Origin: Crotalaria pallida
Lineage: Eukaryota > Streptophyta > Magnoliopsida > Fabales > Fabaceae
Direction: 5' to 3'
DNA length: 64,000 nucleotides
Assembly (NCBI GenBank): GCA_037953625.1
Contig: CM075649.1
Span: 68,417,290-68,481,289 of the forward strand
Below are positions 1 through 11,443 of the stretch, in pieces. The position numbers were made by a program, and so were the translations under genes. Every line of letters begins with the position of its first letter. The first letter of the stretch is position 1. The notes beneath the pieces were generated by a model. That model was given only the letters and a program-made list of their open reading frames with translations. It made no database searches and was not told where the DNA came from.

Positions 1-1057
1 AGGATCATTCTAATGGTTCATATAAGTCCAAATACATATTCCTTGACCATTCTAAGCCTTTAGAATACTCTCTTAACCATTCTACACTTGTTATAACCTC
101 CAAGGACTCGTGCTACACCCTCTACGTCCTTTGGGGTACCAACCAATGTTTAGGATCATTCTAATGGTTCTTATAAGTGCTAATACACATTCCTAGACCA
201 TTATAGGCCTTTAGAATACTCTCTTAACCATTCTACACTTGTTAGAACCTCCAAGGACTCATGCGTCACGCTCTACTTCCCTTGGGGACTCAAGAATTAT
301 TTAGGATCATTCTAATGGTTTTTATAAGTCCAAATACATATTCCTAGAACATTCTAAGCCTTTAGAATACTCTCTTAACCATTCTACACTTGTTAAAACC
401 TCCAAGGACTCATGCTACACCCTCTTCGTCACTTGGGGACTCAAGCATTGTTTAGGATCATTCTAATGGTTCTTTTAAGTCCTAATACACCTTCCTAGAC
501 CATTCTAAGCCTTTAGAATACTCTCTTAACCATTCTACACTTGTTAGAACATCCAAGGACTCATGCTACACCCTCTACGTCCCTTGGGGACTCAAGAAAT
601 GTTTAGGATCATTCTAATGGTTCATATAAGTCCAAATACATATTCCTTGACCATTCTAAGCCTTTAGAATACTCTCTTAACCATTCTACACTTGTTAGAA
701 CCTCCAAGGACTCATGCTACACGCTCTACGTCCCTTGGGGACTCAAGCATTGTTTAGGATCATTCTAATGGTTCTTATAAGTCCAAATACATATTCCTAG
801 AACATTCTAAGCCTTTAGAATACTCTCTTAACTATTCTACACTTGTTAGAACCTCCAAGGACTCATGCTACACGCTCTACGTCCCTTGGGGACTCAAGCA
901 TTGTTTAGGATCATTCTAATGGTTCATATAAGTCCAAATACATATTCCTAGACCATTCAAAGCCTTTAGAATACTCTCTTCACCATTCTACACTTGTTAG
1001 AACCTCCAATGACTCGTGCTACACCCTCTACGTCACTTGGGGTACCGAGCAATGTTT

Positions 1058-2255
1058 AGGATCATTCTAATGGTTCTTATAAGTCCTAATACACATTCCT
1101 AGACCATTCTAAGCCTTTAGAATACTCTGTTAACCATTCAACACTTGTTAGAACATCCAAGGACTCGTGCTACACCCTCTACGTCCCTTGGTGTACCAAG
1201 CAATGTTTCGGATCATTCTAATGGTTCTTATAAGTCCTAATACACATTCCTAGATTCTAAGCCTTTAGAATACTCTCTTAACCATTATACACTTGTTAAA
1301 CCTCCAAGGACTCATGCTACACCCTCTACGTCCCTTGAGGACTCAAGTATTGTTTAGGATCATTCTAATGGTTCTTATAAGTCCTAATACACATTCCTAG
1401 ACCATTCTAAGCCTTTAGAATACTCTCTTCACCATTCTACACTTGTTAGAACCTCCAAGGACTCATGCTACACCCTCTACGTCCCTTGGGGACTCAAGCA
1501 TTGTTTAGGATCATTCTAATGGTTCTTATAAGTCCAAATACATATTCCTAGACCATTCTAAGCCATTAGAATACTCTCTTAACCATTATACACTTGTTAA
1601 ACCTCCAAGGACTCATGCTACACCCTCTACGTCCCTTGAGGACTCAAGTATTGTTTAGGATCATTCTAATGGTTCTTATAAGTCCTAATACACATTCCTA
1701 GACCATTCTAAGCCTTTAGAATACTCTGTTAACCATTCAACACTTGTTAGAACATCCAAGGACTCGTGCTACACCCTCTACGTCCCTTGGTGTACCAAGC
1801 AATGTTTCGGATCATTCTAATGGTTCTTATAAGTCCTAATACACATTCCTAGATTCTAAGCCTTTAGAATACTCTCTTAACCATTATACACTTGTTAAAC
1901 CTCCAAGGACTCATGCTACACCCTCTACGTCCCTTGAGGACTCAAGTATTGTTTAGGATCATTCTAATGGTTCTTATAAGTCCTAATACACATTCCTAGA
2001 CCATTCTAAGCCTTTAGAATACTCTCTTCACCATTCTACACTTGTTAGAACCTCCAAGGACTCATGCTACACCCTCTACGTCCCTTGGGGACTCAAGCAT
2101 TGTTTAGGATCATTCTAATGGTTCTTATAAGTCCAAATACATATTCCTAGACCATTCTAAGCCATTAGAATACTCTCTTAACCATTCTACACTTGTTAGA
2201 ACCTCCAAGGACTCGTGCTACACCCTCTACATCCCTTGAGGACTCAAGAAATGTT
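1058..2255 (+). repeat. Four-monomer tandem duplication, 2 x 599 bp
   Basis: Copy a covers 1058-1656 and copy b 1657-2255. The rare junction aatgtttcgg occurs in both, at about 1202 and 1801. The last monomer of copy a (1507-1656) is a hybrid: its head has the K marker gccattag, while its second half has the I markers cattatac, gttaaacc and gtattg. That is what an unequal crossover within a monomer would leave. Confidence 0.85.
1256..1400 (+). repeat. Recurrent short-monomer class (147-148 bp, cca deletion)
   Basis: cctagattctaagc replaces cctagaccattctaagc, a 3-bp loss at monomer 47-49. The first example is at about 1246. Others are near 1850, 3510, 6850, 14050, 15710, 26430, 27810, 29190, 30240, 31620, 33120, 34510, 36920, 37670, 39178, 44760, 46870, 49430, 51540 and 55000. 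In domain 1 it is combined with a second 1-bp loss in gttaaacc (147 bp). It is nearly always linked to cattatacac and gttaaa in the same monomer, so this is one old subfamily and not repeated independent deletion. Confidence 0.85.
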
Positions 2256-2256
2256 T

Positions 2257-3913
2257 AGGATCATTCTAATGGTTCATATAAGTCCAAATACATATTCCTT
2301 GACCATTCTAAGCCTTTAGAATACTCTCTTAACCATTCTACACTTGTTATAACCTCCAAGGACTCGTGCTACACCCTCTACGTCCTTTGGGGTACCAACC
2401 AATGTTTAGGATCATTCTAATGGTTCTTATAAGTGCTAATACACATTCCTAGACCATTATAGGCCTTTAGAATACTCTCTTAACCATTCTACACTTGTTA
2501 GAACCTCCAAGGACTCATGCGACACGCTCTACTTCCCTTGGGGACTCAAGAATTATTTAGGATCATTCTAATGGTTTTTATAAGTCCAAATACATATTCC
2601 TAGAACATTCTAAGCCTTTAGAATACTCTCTTAACCATTCTACACTTGTTAAAACCTCCAAGGACTCATGCTACACCCTCTTCGTCACTTGGGGACTCAA
2701 GCATTGTTGAGGATCATTCTAATGGTTCTTTTAAGTCCTAATACACCTTCCTAGACCATTCTAAGCCTTTAGAATACTCTCTTAACCATTCTACACTTGT
2801 TAGAACATCCAAGGACTCATGCTACACCCTCTACGTCCCTTGGGGACTCAAGAAATGTTTAGGATCATTCTAATGGTTCATATAAGTCCAAATACATATT
2901 CCTTGACCATTCTAAGCCTTTAGAATACTCTCTTAACCATTCTACACTTGTTAGAACCTCCAAGGACTCATGCTACACGCTCTACGTCCCTTGGGGACTC
3001 AAGCATTGTTTAGGATCATTCTAATGGTTCTTATAAGTCCAAATACATATTCCTAGAACATTCTAAGCCTTTAGAATACTCTCTTAACTATTCTACACTT
3101 GTTAGAACCTCCAAGGACTCATGCTACACGCTCTACGTCCCTTGGGGACTCAAGCATTGTTTAGGATCATTCTAATGGTTCATATAAGTCCAAATACATA
3201 TTCCTAGACCATTCAAAGCCTTTAGAATACTCTCTTCACCATTCTACACTTGTTAGAACCTCCAAGGACTCGTGCTACACCCTCTACGTCACTTGGGGTA
3301 CCGAGCAATGTTTAGGATCATTCTAATGGTTCTTATAAGTCCTAATACACATTCCTAGACCATTCTAATCCTTTAGAATACTCTGTTAACCATTCAACAC
3401 TTGTTAGAACATCCAAGGACTCGTGCTACACCCTCTACGTCCCTTGGTGTACCAAGCAATGTTTCGGATCATTCTAATGGTTCTTATAAGTCCTAATACA
3501 CATTCCTAGATTCTAAGCCTTTAGAATACTCTCTTAACCATTATACACTTGTTAAACCTCCAAGGACTCATGCTACACCCTCTACGTCCCTTGAGGACTC
3601 AAGTATTGTTTAGGATCATTCTAATGGTTCTTATAAGTCCTAATACACATTCCTAGACCATTCTAAGCCTTTAGAATACTCTCTTCACCATTCTACACTT
3701 GTTAGAACCTCCAAGGACTCATGCTACACCCTCTACGTCCCTTGGGGACTCAAGCATTGTTTAGGATCATTCTAATGGTTCTTATAAGTCCAAATACATA
3801 TTCCTAGACCATTCTAAGCCATTAGAATACTCTCTTAACCATTCTACACTTGTTAGAACCTCCAAGGACTCGTGCTACACCCTCTACATCCCTTGAGGAC
3901 TCAAGAAATGTTT
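2257..3913 (+). repeat. 11-mer HOR copy 2 (1,657 bp)
   Basis: This is a single complete A-to-K set without internal expansion. It begins with the same ccttgacc/gttataacc monomer as position 1. Its length is 11 x 151 minus 4, because the I monomer is 147 bp (cctagattc deletion plus a one-base loss in gttaaacc). Confidence 0.85.
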
Positions 3914-6202
3914 AGGATCATTCTAATGGTTCATATAAGTCCAAATACATATTCCTTGACCATTCTAAGCCTTTAGAATACTCTCTTAACCATTCTACAC
4001 TTGTTATAACCTCCAAGGACTCGTGCTACACCCTCTACGTCCTTTGGGGTACCAACCAATGTTTAGGATCATTCTAATGGTTCTTATAAGTGCTAATACA
4101 TATTCCTAGACCATTATAGGCCTTTAGAATACTCTCTTAACCATTCTACACTTGTTAGAACCTCCAAGGACTCATGCGACACGCTCTACTTCCCTTGGGG
4201 ACTCAAGAATTATTTAGGATCATTCTAATGGTTCTTATAAGTCCAAATACATATTCCTAGAACATTCTAAGCCTTTAGAATACTCTCTTAACCATTCTAC
4301 ACTTGTTAGAACCTCCAAGGACTCATGCTACACCCTCTTCGTCACTTGGGGACTCAAGCATTGTTTAGGATCATTCTAATGGTTCTTTTAAGTCCTAATA
4401 CACCTTCCTAGACCATTCTAAGCCTTTAGAATACTCTCTTAACCATTCTACACTTGGTAGAACATCCAAGGACTCATGCTACACCCTCTACGTCCCTTGG
4501 GGACTCAAGAAATGTTTAGGATCATTCTAATGGTTCATATAAGTCCAAATACATATTCCTTGACCATTCTAAGCCTTTAGAATACTCTCTTAACCATTCT
4601 ACACTTGTTATAACCTCCAAGGACTCGTGCTACACCCTCTACGTCCTTTGGGGTACCAACCAATGTTTAGGATCATTCTAATGGTTCTTATAAGTGCTAA
4701 TACACATTCCTAGACCATTATAGGCCTTTAGAATACTCTCTTAACCATTCTACACTTGTTAGAACCTCCAAGGACTCATGCGACACGCTCTACTTCCCTT
4801 GGGGACTCAAGAATTATTTAGGATCGTTCTAATGGTTCTTATAAGTCCAAATACATATTCCTAGACCATTCAAAGCCTTTAGAATACTCTCTTAACTATT
4901 CTACACTTGTCATAACCTCCAAGGACTCATGCGACACGCTCTACGTCCCTTGGGGACTCAAGCATTGTTTAGGATCATTCTAATGGTTCATATAAGTCCA
5001 AATACATATTCCTAGACCATTCAAAGCCTTTAGAATACTCTCTTCACCATTCTACACTTGTTAGAACCTCCAAGGACTCGTGCTACACCCTCTACGTCCT
5101 TTGGGGTACCGAGCAATGTTTAGGATCATTCTAATGGTTCTTATAAGTGCTAATACACATTCCTAGACCATTATAGGCCTTTAGAATACTCTCTTAACCA
5201 TTCTACACTTGTTAGAACCTCCAAGGACTCCTGCGACACGCTCTACTTCCCTTGGGGACTCAAGAATTATTTAGGATCATTCTAATGGTTCTTATAAGTC
5301 CAAATACATATTCCTAGAACATTCTAAGCCTTTAGAATACTCTCTTAACTATTCTACACTTGTTAGAACCTCCAAGGACTCATGCTACACGCTCTACGTC
5401 CCTTGGGGACTCAAGCATTGTTTAGGATCATTCTAATGGTTCATATAAGTCCAAATACATATTCCTAGACCATTCAAAGCCTTTAGAATACTCTCTTCAC
5501 CATTCTACACTTGTTAGAACCTCCAAGGACTCGTGCTACACCCTCTACGTCACTTGGGGTACCGAGCAATGTTTAGGATCATTCTAATGGTTCTTATAAG
5601 TCCTAATACACATTCCTAGACCATTCTAAGCCTTTAGAATACTCTGTTAACCATTCAACACTTGTTAGAACATCCAAGGACTCGTGCTACACCCTCTACG
5701 TCCCTTGGTGTACCAAGCAATGTTTAGGATCATTCTAATGGTTCTTTTAAGTCCTAATACACCTTCCTAGACCATTCTAAGCCTTTAGAATACTCTCTTA
5801 ACCATTCTACACTTGTTAGAACATCCAAGGACTCATGCTACACCCTCTACGTCCCTTGGGGACTCAAGAAATGTTTAGGATCATTCTAATGGTTCATATA
5901 AGTCCAAATACATATTCCTTGACCATTCTAAGCCTTTAGAATACTCTCTTAACCATTCTACACTTGTTATAACCTCCAAGGACTCATGCGACACGCTCTA
6001 CGTCCCTTGGGGACTCAAGCATTGTTTAGGATCATTCTAATGGTTCATATAAGTCCAAATACATATTCCTAGACCATTCAAAGCCTTTAGAATACTCTCT
6101 TCACCATTCTACACTTGTTAGAACCTCCAAGGACTCGTGCTACACCCTCTACGTCACTTGGGGTACCGAGCAATGCTACGTCACTTGGGGTACCGAGCAA
6201 TG
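3914..6202 (+). repeat. Scrambled third copy of the domain 1 HOR
   Basis: Monomer types recognised in copies 1 and 2 occur here in a different order, approximately A-B-C-D-A-B-F/G-G-B-F-G-H-D-A/E-G. The second A lies exactly 604 bp (four monomers) after the first (3914 and 4518). Mixed monomers are present, for example one from about 4819 that has cattcaaagcc with gtcataacc and gcgacacgctctacgtccc. This looks like the decaying edge of the HOR domain. Confidence 0.75.
6149..6202 (+). repeat. 27-bp tandem duplication inside a monomer tail
   Basis: The 27-bp segment from ctacgtcact to gagcaatg occurs at 6149-6175 and again at 6176-6202, making a 178-bp monomer. I saw it only once, and it lies at the boundary between domain 1 and domain 2. 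Confidence 0.95.
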
Positions 6203-6292
6203 TTTAGGATCATTCTAATGGTTCTTATAAGTCCTAATACACATTCCTAGACCATTCTAAGCCTTTAGAATACTCTCTTAACCATTCTACAC

Positions 6293-6520
6293 TTGTTAGA
6301 ACCTCCAAGGACTCATGCTACACGCTCTACGTCCCTTAGAGACTCAAGCATTGTTTATGATCATTCTAATGGTTCTTATAAATCCAAATACATATTCCTA
6401 GACCATTCTAAGCCTTTAGAATACTCTCTTAACCATTCTACTCTTGTTAGAACCTCCAAGGACTCGTGCTACACCCTCTACGTCACTTGGGGTACCGAGC
6501 AATGTTTAGGATCATTCTAA
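6293..6520 (+). other. Spurious 75-codon reading frame in satellite
   Basis: An open frame of 75 codons begins at a TTG within acttgttaga and crosses a monomer boundary. It stays open because this pair of monomers has substitutions (tttatgatc and aatccaaat) that alter the sequence, not because of coding selection. The same frame is closed by stops in most other copies. There is no recognisable domain or signal peptide, and the 151-bp period shifts frame at each monomer. I do not regard it as a gene. Confidence 0.93.
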
Positions 6521-7950
6521 TGGTTCTTATAAGTCCTAATACACATTCCTAGACCATTCTAAGCCTTTAGAATACTCTCTTAACCATTCTACACTTGTTA
6601 GAACATTCAAGGACTCGTGCTACACCCTCTACGTCACATGGGGTACCGAGCAATGTTTAGGATCATTCTAATGGTTCTTATAAGTCCTAAAACACATTCC
6701 TAGACCATTCTAAGCCTTTAGAATACTCTCTTAACCATTCTACACTTGTTAAAACATCCAAGGACTCGTGCTACACGCTCTACGTCCCTTGGTGTACCAA
6801 GCAATGTTTAGGATCATTCTAATAGTTCTTATAAGTCCTAATACACATTCCTAGATTCTATGCCTTTAGAATACTCTCTTAACCATTATACACTTGTTAA
6901 AACCTCGAAGGACTCGTGCTACACCCTCTATGTCCCTTGAGGACTCAAGTATTGTTTAGGATCATTCTAATGGTTCTTATAAGTCCTAATAAACATTCCT
7001 AGACCATTCTAAGCCTTTAGAATACTCTCTTAACCATTCTACACTTGTTAGAACATCCAAGGACTCGTGCTACACCCTCTACATCCCTTGGTGTACCAAG
7101 AAATGTTTAGGATCATTCTAATGGTTCTTATAAGTCCTAATACACATTCCTAGACCATTCTAAGCCTTTAGAATACTCTCTTAACCATTCTACACTTGTT
7201 AGAACCTCCAAGGACTCATGCTACACGCTCTACTTCCCTTGGGGAGTCAAGCATTCTTTAGGATCATTCTAATGGTTCTTATAAGTCCAAATACATATTA
7301 CTAGACCATTCTAAGCCTTTAGAATACTCTCTTAACCTTTCTACATTTGATAGAACCTCCAAGGACTCGTGTTACACCCTCTACATCCTTTGGGGTACCA
7401 AGCAATGTTTAGGATCATTCTAATGGTTCTTATATGTCCTAATACACATTCCTAGACCATTCTAAGCCTTTAGAATACTCTCTTAACCATTCTACACTTG
7501 TTAGAACCTCCAAGGACTTGTGCTACACCCTCTACGTCACTTGGGGTACCGAGCAATGTTTAGGATCATTCTAATGGTTCTTATAAGTCCTAATACACAT
7601 TCCTAGGCCATTCTAAGCCTTTAGAATACTCTCTTAACCATTCTACACTTGTTAGAACCTCCAAGGACTCATGCTACACGCTCTACGTTCCTTGGGGACT
7701 CAAGCATTGTTTAGGATCATTCTAATGGTTCTTATAAGTCCAAATACATATTACTAGACCATTCTAAGCCTTTAGAATACTCTCTTAACTATTCTACACT
7801 TGTTAGAACCTCCAAGGACTCATGCTACACGCTCTACGTCCCTTGGGGACTCAAGCATTGTTTAGGATCATTCTAATGGTTCTTATAAGTCCAAATACAT
7901 ATTCCTAGACCATGCTAAGCCTTTAGAATACTCTCTTAACCATTCTACAC

Positions 7951-8178
7951 TTGTTAGAACCTCCAAGGACTCATGCTACACGCTCAACTTCCCTTGGGGA
8001 CTCAAGCATTGTTTTGGATCATTCTAATGGTTCTTATAAGTCCAAATTCATTTTCCTAGACCATTCTAATCCTTTAGAATACACTCTTGACCATTCTACA
8101 CTTGTTAGAACCTCCAAGGACTCGTGCTACACCCTCTACGTCACTTGGGGTACCGAGCAATGTTTAGGATCATTCTAA
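7951..8178 (+). other. Spurious 75-codon reading frame in satellite
   Basis: This is the same kind of chance open frame starting at TTG, here because a monomer junction reads attgttttgg instead of attgtttagg and so lacks a TAG. It is repeated without amino-acid change at 11833-12060, 3,882 bp downstream. That identity reflects the segmental HOR duplication and not protein conservation. Confidence 0.93.
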
Positions 8179-9239
8179 TGGTTCTTATAAGTCCTAATAC
8201 ACATTCCTAGACAATTCTAAGCCTTTAGAATACTCTCTTAACCATTCTACACTTGTTAGAACCTCCAAGGACTCATGCTACACGCTCTACGTCCCTTAGG
8301 GACTCAAGCATTGTTTAGGATCATTCTAATGGTTCATATAAGTCCAAATACATATTCCTAGACCATTCTAAGCCTTTAGAATACTCTCTTCACCATTCTA
8401 CACTTGTTAGAACCTCCAAGGACTCGTGCTACACCCTCTACGTCACTTGGGGTACCGAGCAATGTTTAGGATCATTCTAATGGTTCTTATAAGTCCTAAT
8501 ACACATTCCTAGACCATTCTAAGCCTTTAGAATACTCTCTTAACCATTCTACACTTGTTAGAACCTCCAAGGACTCATGCTACACGCTCTACGTCCCTTA
8601 GAGACTCAAGCATTGTTTAGGATCATTCTAATGGTTCTTATAAATCCAAATACATATTCCTAGACCATTCTAAGCCTTTAGAATACTCTCTTAACCATTC
8701 TACACTTGTTAGAACCTCCAAGGACTCGTGCTACACCCTCTACGTCACTTGGGGTACCGAGCAATGTTTAGGATCATTCTAATGGTTCTTATAAGTCCTA
8801 ATACACATTCCTAGACCATTCTAAGCCTTTAGAATACTCTCTTAACCATTCTACACTTGTTAGAACCTCCAAGGACTCATGCTACACGCTCTACGTCCCT
8901 TAGAGATTCAAGCATTGTTTAGGATCATTCTAATGGTTCTTATAAATCCAAATACATATTCCTAGACCATTCTAAGCCTTTAGAATACTCTCTTAACCTT
9001 TCTACATTTGATAGAACCTCCAAGGACTCGTGTTACACCCTCTACGTCCTTTGGGGTACCAAGCAATGTTTAGGATCATTCTAATGGTTCTTATAAGTCC
9101 TAATACACATTCCTAGACCATTCTAAGCCTTTAGAAAACTCTCTTAACCATTCTACACTTGTTAGAACCTCCAAGGACTCATGCTACACGCTCTATGTCC
9201 CTTGGGGACTCAAACATTGTTTAGGATCATTCTAATGGT

Positions 9240-9480
9240 GCTTATAAGTCCTAATACACATTCCTAGACAATTCTAAGCCTTTAGAATACTCTCTTAACC
9301 ATTCTACACTTGTTAGAACCTCCAAGGACTCATGCTACACGCTCTACGTCCCTTGTCCTAATACACATTCCTAGACCATTCTAAGCCTTTAGAATACTCT
9401 CTTAACCATTCTACACTTGTTAGAACCTCCAAGGACTCATGCTACACGCTCTACGTCCCTTGGGGACTCAAGCATTGTTT
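9240..9480 (+). repeat. Truncated 107-bp monomer (44-bp internal deletion)
   Basis: At about 9356 the tail ctctacgtcccttg runs directly into tcctaatacac of the next monomer. The missing 44 bp correspond to the rest of the tail, the junction and the first 25 bases of the next monomer. The second HOR copy has this stretch intact near 13225-13280, so the deletion arose in copy 1 after the duplication. Confidence 0.9.
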
Positions 9481-11443
9481 AGGATCATTCTAATGGTGCT
9501 TATAAGTGCAAATACATATTACTAGACCATTCTAAGCCTTTAGAATACTCTCTTAACCATTCTATACTTGTTAGAACCTCCAAGGACTCATGCTACACGC
9601 TCTACGTCCCTTGGGGACTCAAGCATTGTTTAGGATCATTCTAATGGTTCTTATAAATCCAAATACATATTCCTAGACCATTCTAAGCCTTTAGAATACT
9701 CTCTTAACCATTCTACACTTGTTAGAACCTCCAAGGACTCGTGCTACACCCTCTACGTCACTTGGGGTACCGAGCAATGTTTAGGATCATTCTAATGGTT
9801 CTTGTAAGTCCTAATACACATTCCTAGACCATTCTAAGCCTTTAGAATACTCTCTTAACCATTCTACACTTGTTAGAACATTCAAGGACTCGTGCTACAC
9901 CCTCTACGTCACTTGGGGTACCGAGCAATGTTTAGGATCATTCTAATGGTTCTTATAAGTCCAAATACATATTACTAGATCATTCTAAGCCTTTAGAATA
10001 CTCTCTTAACCTTTTTACACTTGATAGAACCTCCAAGGACTCGTGCTACACCCTCTACGTCACTTGGGGTACCGAGCAATGTTTAGGATCATTCTAATGG
10101 TGCTTATAAGTCCAAATACATATTACTAGACCATTCTAAGCCTTTAGAATACTCTCTTAACTATTCTATACTTGTTAGAACCTCCAAGGACTCATGCTAC
10201 ACGCTCTACGTCCCTTGGGGACTCAAGCATTGTTTAGGATCATTCTAATGGTTCTTATAAATCCAAATACATATTCGTAGACCATTCTAAGCCTTTAGAA
10301 TACTCTCTTAACCATTCTACACTTGTTAGAACCTCCAAGGACTCGTGCTACACCCTCTACGTCACTTGGGGTACCAAGAAATGTTTAGGATCATTCTAAT
10401 GGTTCTTATAAGTCCTAATACACATTCCTAGACCATTCTAAGCCTTTAGAATACTCTCTTAACCATTCTACACTTGTTAGAACCTCCAAGGACTCATGCT
10501 ACACGCTCTACTTCCCTTGGGGACTCAAGCATTCTTTAGGATAATTCTAATGGTTCTTATAAGTCCAAATACATATTACTAGACCATTCTAAGCCTTTAG
10601 AATACTCTCTTAACCTTTCTACACTTGATAGAACCTCCAAGGACTCGTGTTACACCCTCTACGTCCTCTGGGATACCAAGCAATGTTTAGGATCATTCTA
10701 ATGGTTCTTATAAGTCCTAATACACATTCCTAGACCATTCTAAGCCTTTAGAATACTCTCTTAACCATTCTACACTTGTTAGAACCTCCAAGGACTCATG
10801 CTACACCCTCTACGTCACTTGGGGTACCGAGCAATGTTTAGGATCATTCTAATGGTTCTTATAAGTCCTAATACTCATTCCTAGACCATTCTAAGCCTTT
10901 AGAATACTCTCTTAACCATTCTACACTTGTTAGAACATTCAAGGACTCGTGCTACACCCTCTACGTCACTTGGGGTACCGAGAAATGTTTAGGATCATTC
11001 TAATGGTTCTTATAAGTCCAAATACATATTACTAGACCATTCTAAGCCTTTAGAATACTCTCTTAACCATTCTACACTTGTTAGAACCTCCAAGGACTCA
11101 TGTTACACGCTCTACGTCCCTTGAGGACTCAAGCATTGTTTAGGATCATTCTAATGGTGCTTATAAGTCCAAATACATATTACTAGACCATTCTAAGCCT
11201 TTAGAATACTCTCTTAACTATTCTATACTTGTTAGAACCTCCAAGGACTCATGCTACACGCTCTACGTCCCTTGGGGACTCAAGCATTGTTTAGGATCAT
11301 TCTAATGGTTCTTATAAATCCAAATACATATTCGTAGACCATTCTAAGCCTTTAGAATACTCTCTTAACCATTCTACACTTGTTAGAACCTCCAAGGACT
11401 TGTGCTACACCCTCTACGTCACTTGGGGTACCGAGCAATGTTT

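Larger units (their letters stand above)
1..2256 (+). repeat. 11-mer HOR copy 1, expanded to 15 monomers
   Basis: The order is A-B-C-D-E-F-G-H-I-J-K/I-H-I-J-K. The second H-I-J-K set follows the first at an offset of exactly 599 bp. This explains the 2,256-bp length against 1,657 bp for the next copy (difference 599). Confidence 0.85.
1..6202 (+). repeat. Domain 1: 11-mer higher-order repeat region
   Basis: Eleven distinguishable monomer types (A to K here) recur in fixed order. A is marked by ccttgacc plus gttataacc and taccaacc; B by aagtgctaat, attataggcc and caagaattat; C by ctcttcgtc; D by ttcttttaag and caccttcc; G by cttcacc and accgagc; H by ctgttaacc and cattcaac; I by the cctagattc deletion; K by gccattag. 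Copy 1 spans 1-2256 (expanded to 15 monomers), copy 2 spans 2257-3913 (A to K, 1,657 bp), and copy 3 runs from 3914 in scrambled order. Monomer A reappears at 2257, 3914 and 4518. The domain ends at a short duplication at 6149-6202. Confidence 0.88.
7562..11443 (+). repeat. ~26-mer HOR unit, copy 1 (3,882 bp)
   Basis: Markers shared with copy 2 at an offset of exactly 3,882 bp include ggacttgtgc (7514, just upstream), the 7951-8178 reading frame, cctagacaattc (about 8208) and ctctatgtccc (9191). After the 44-bp deletion in this copy at about 9356 the offset becomes 3,926 (ggtgcttataagtgc at 9495 and 13421). It is 3,923 near 10531, because copy 2 has a 148-bp monomer there. Confidence 0.85.
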
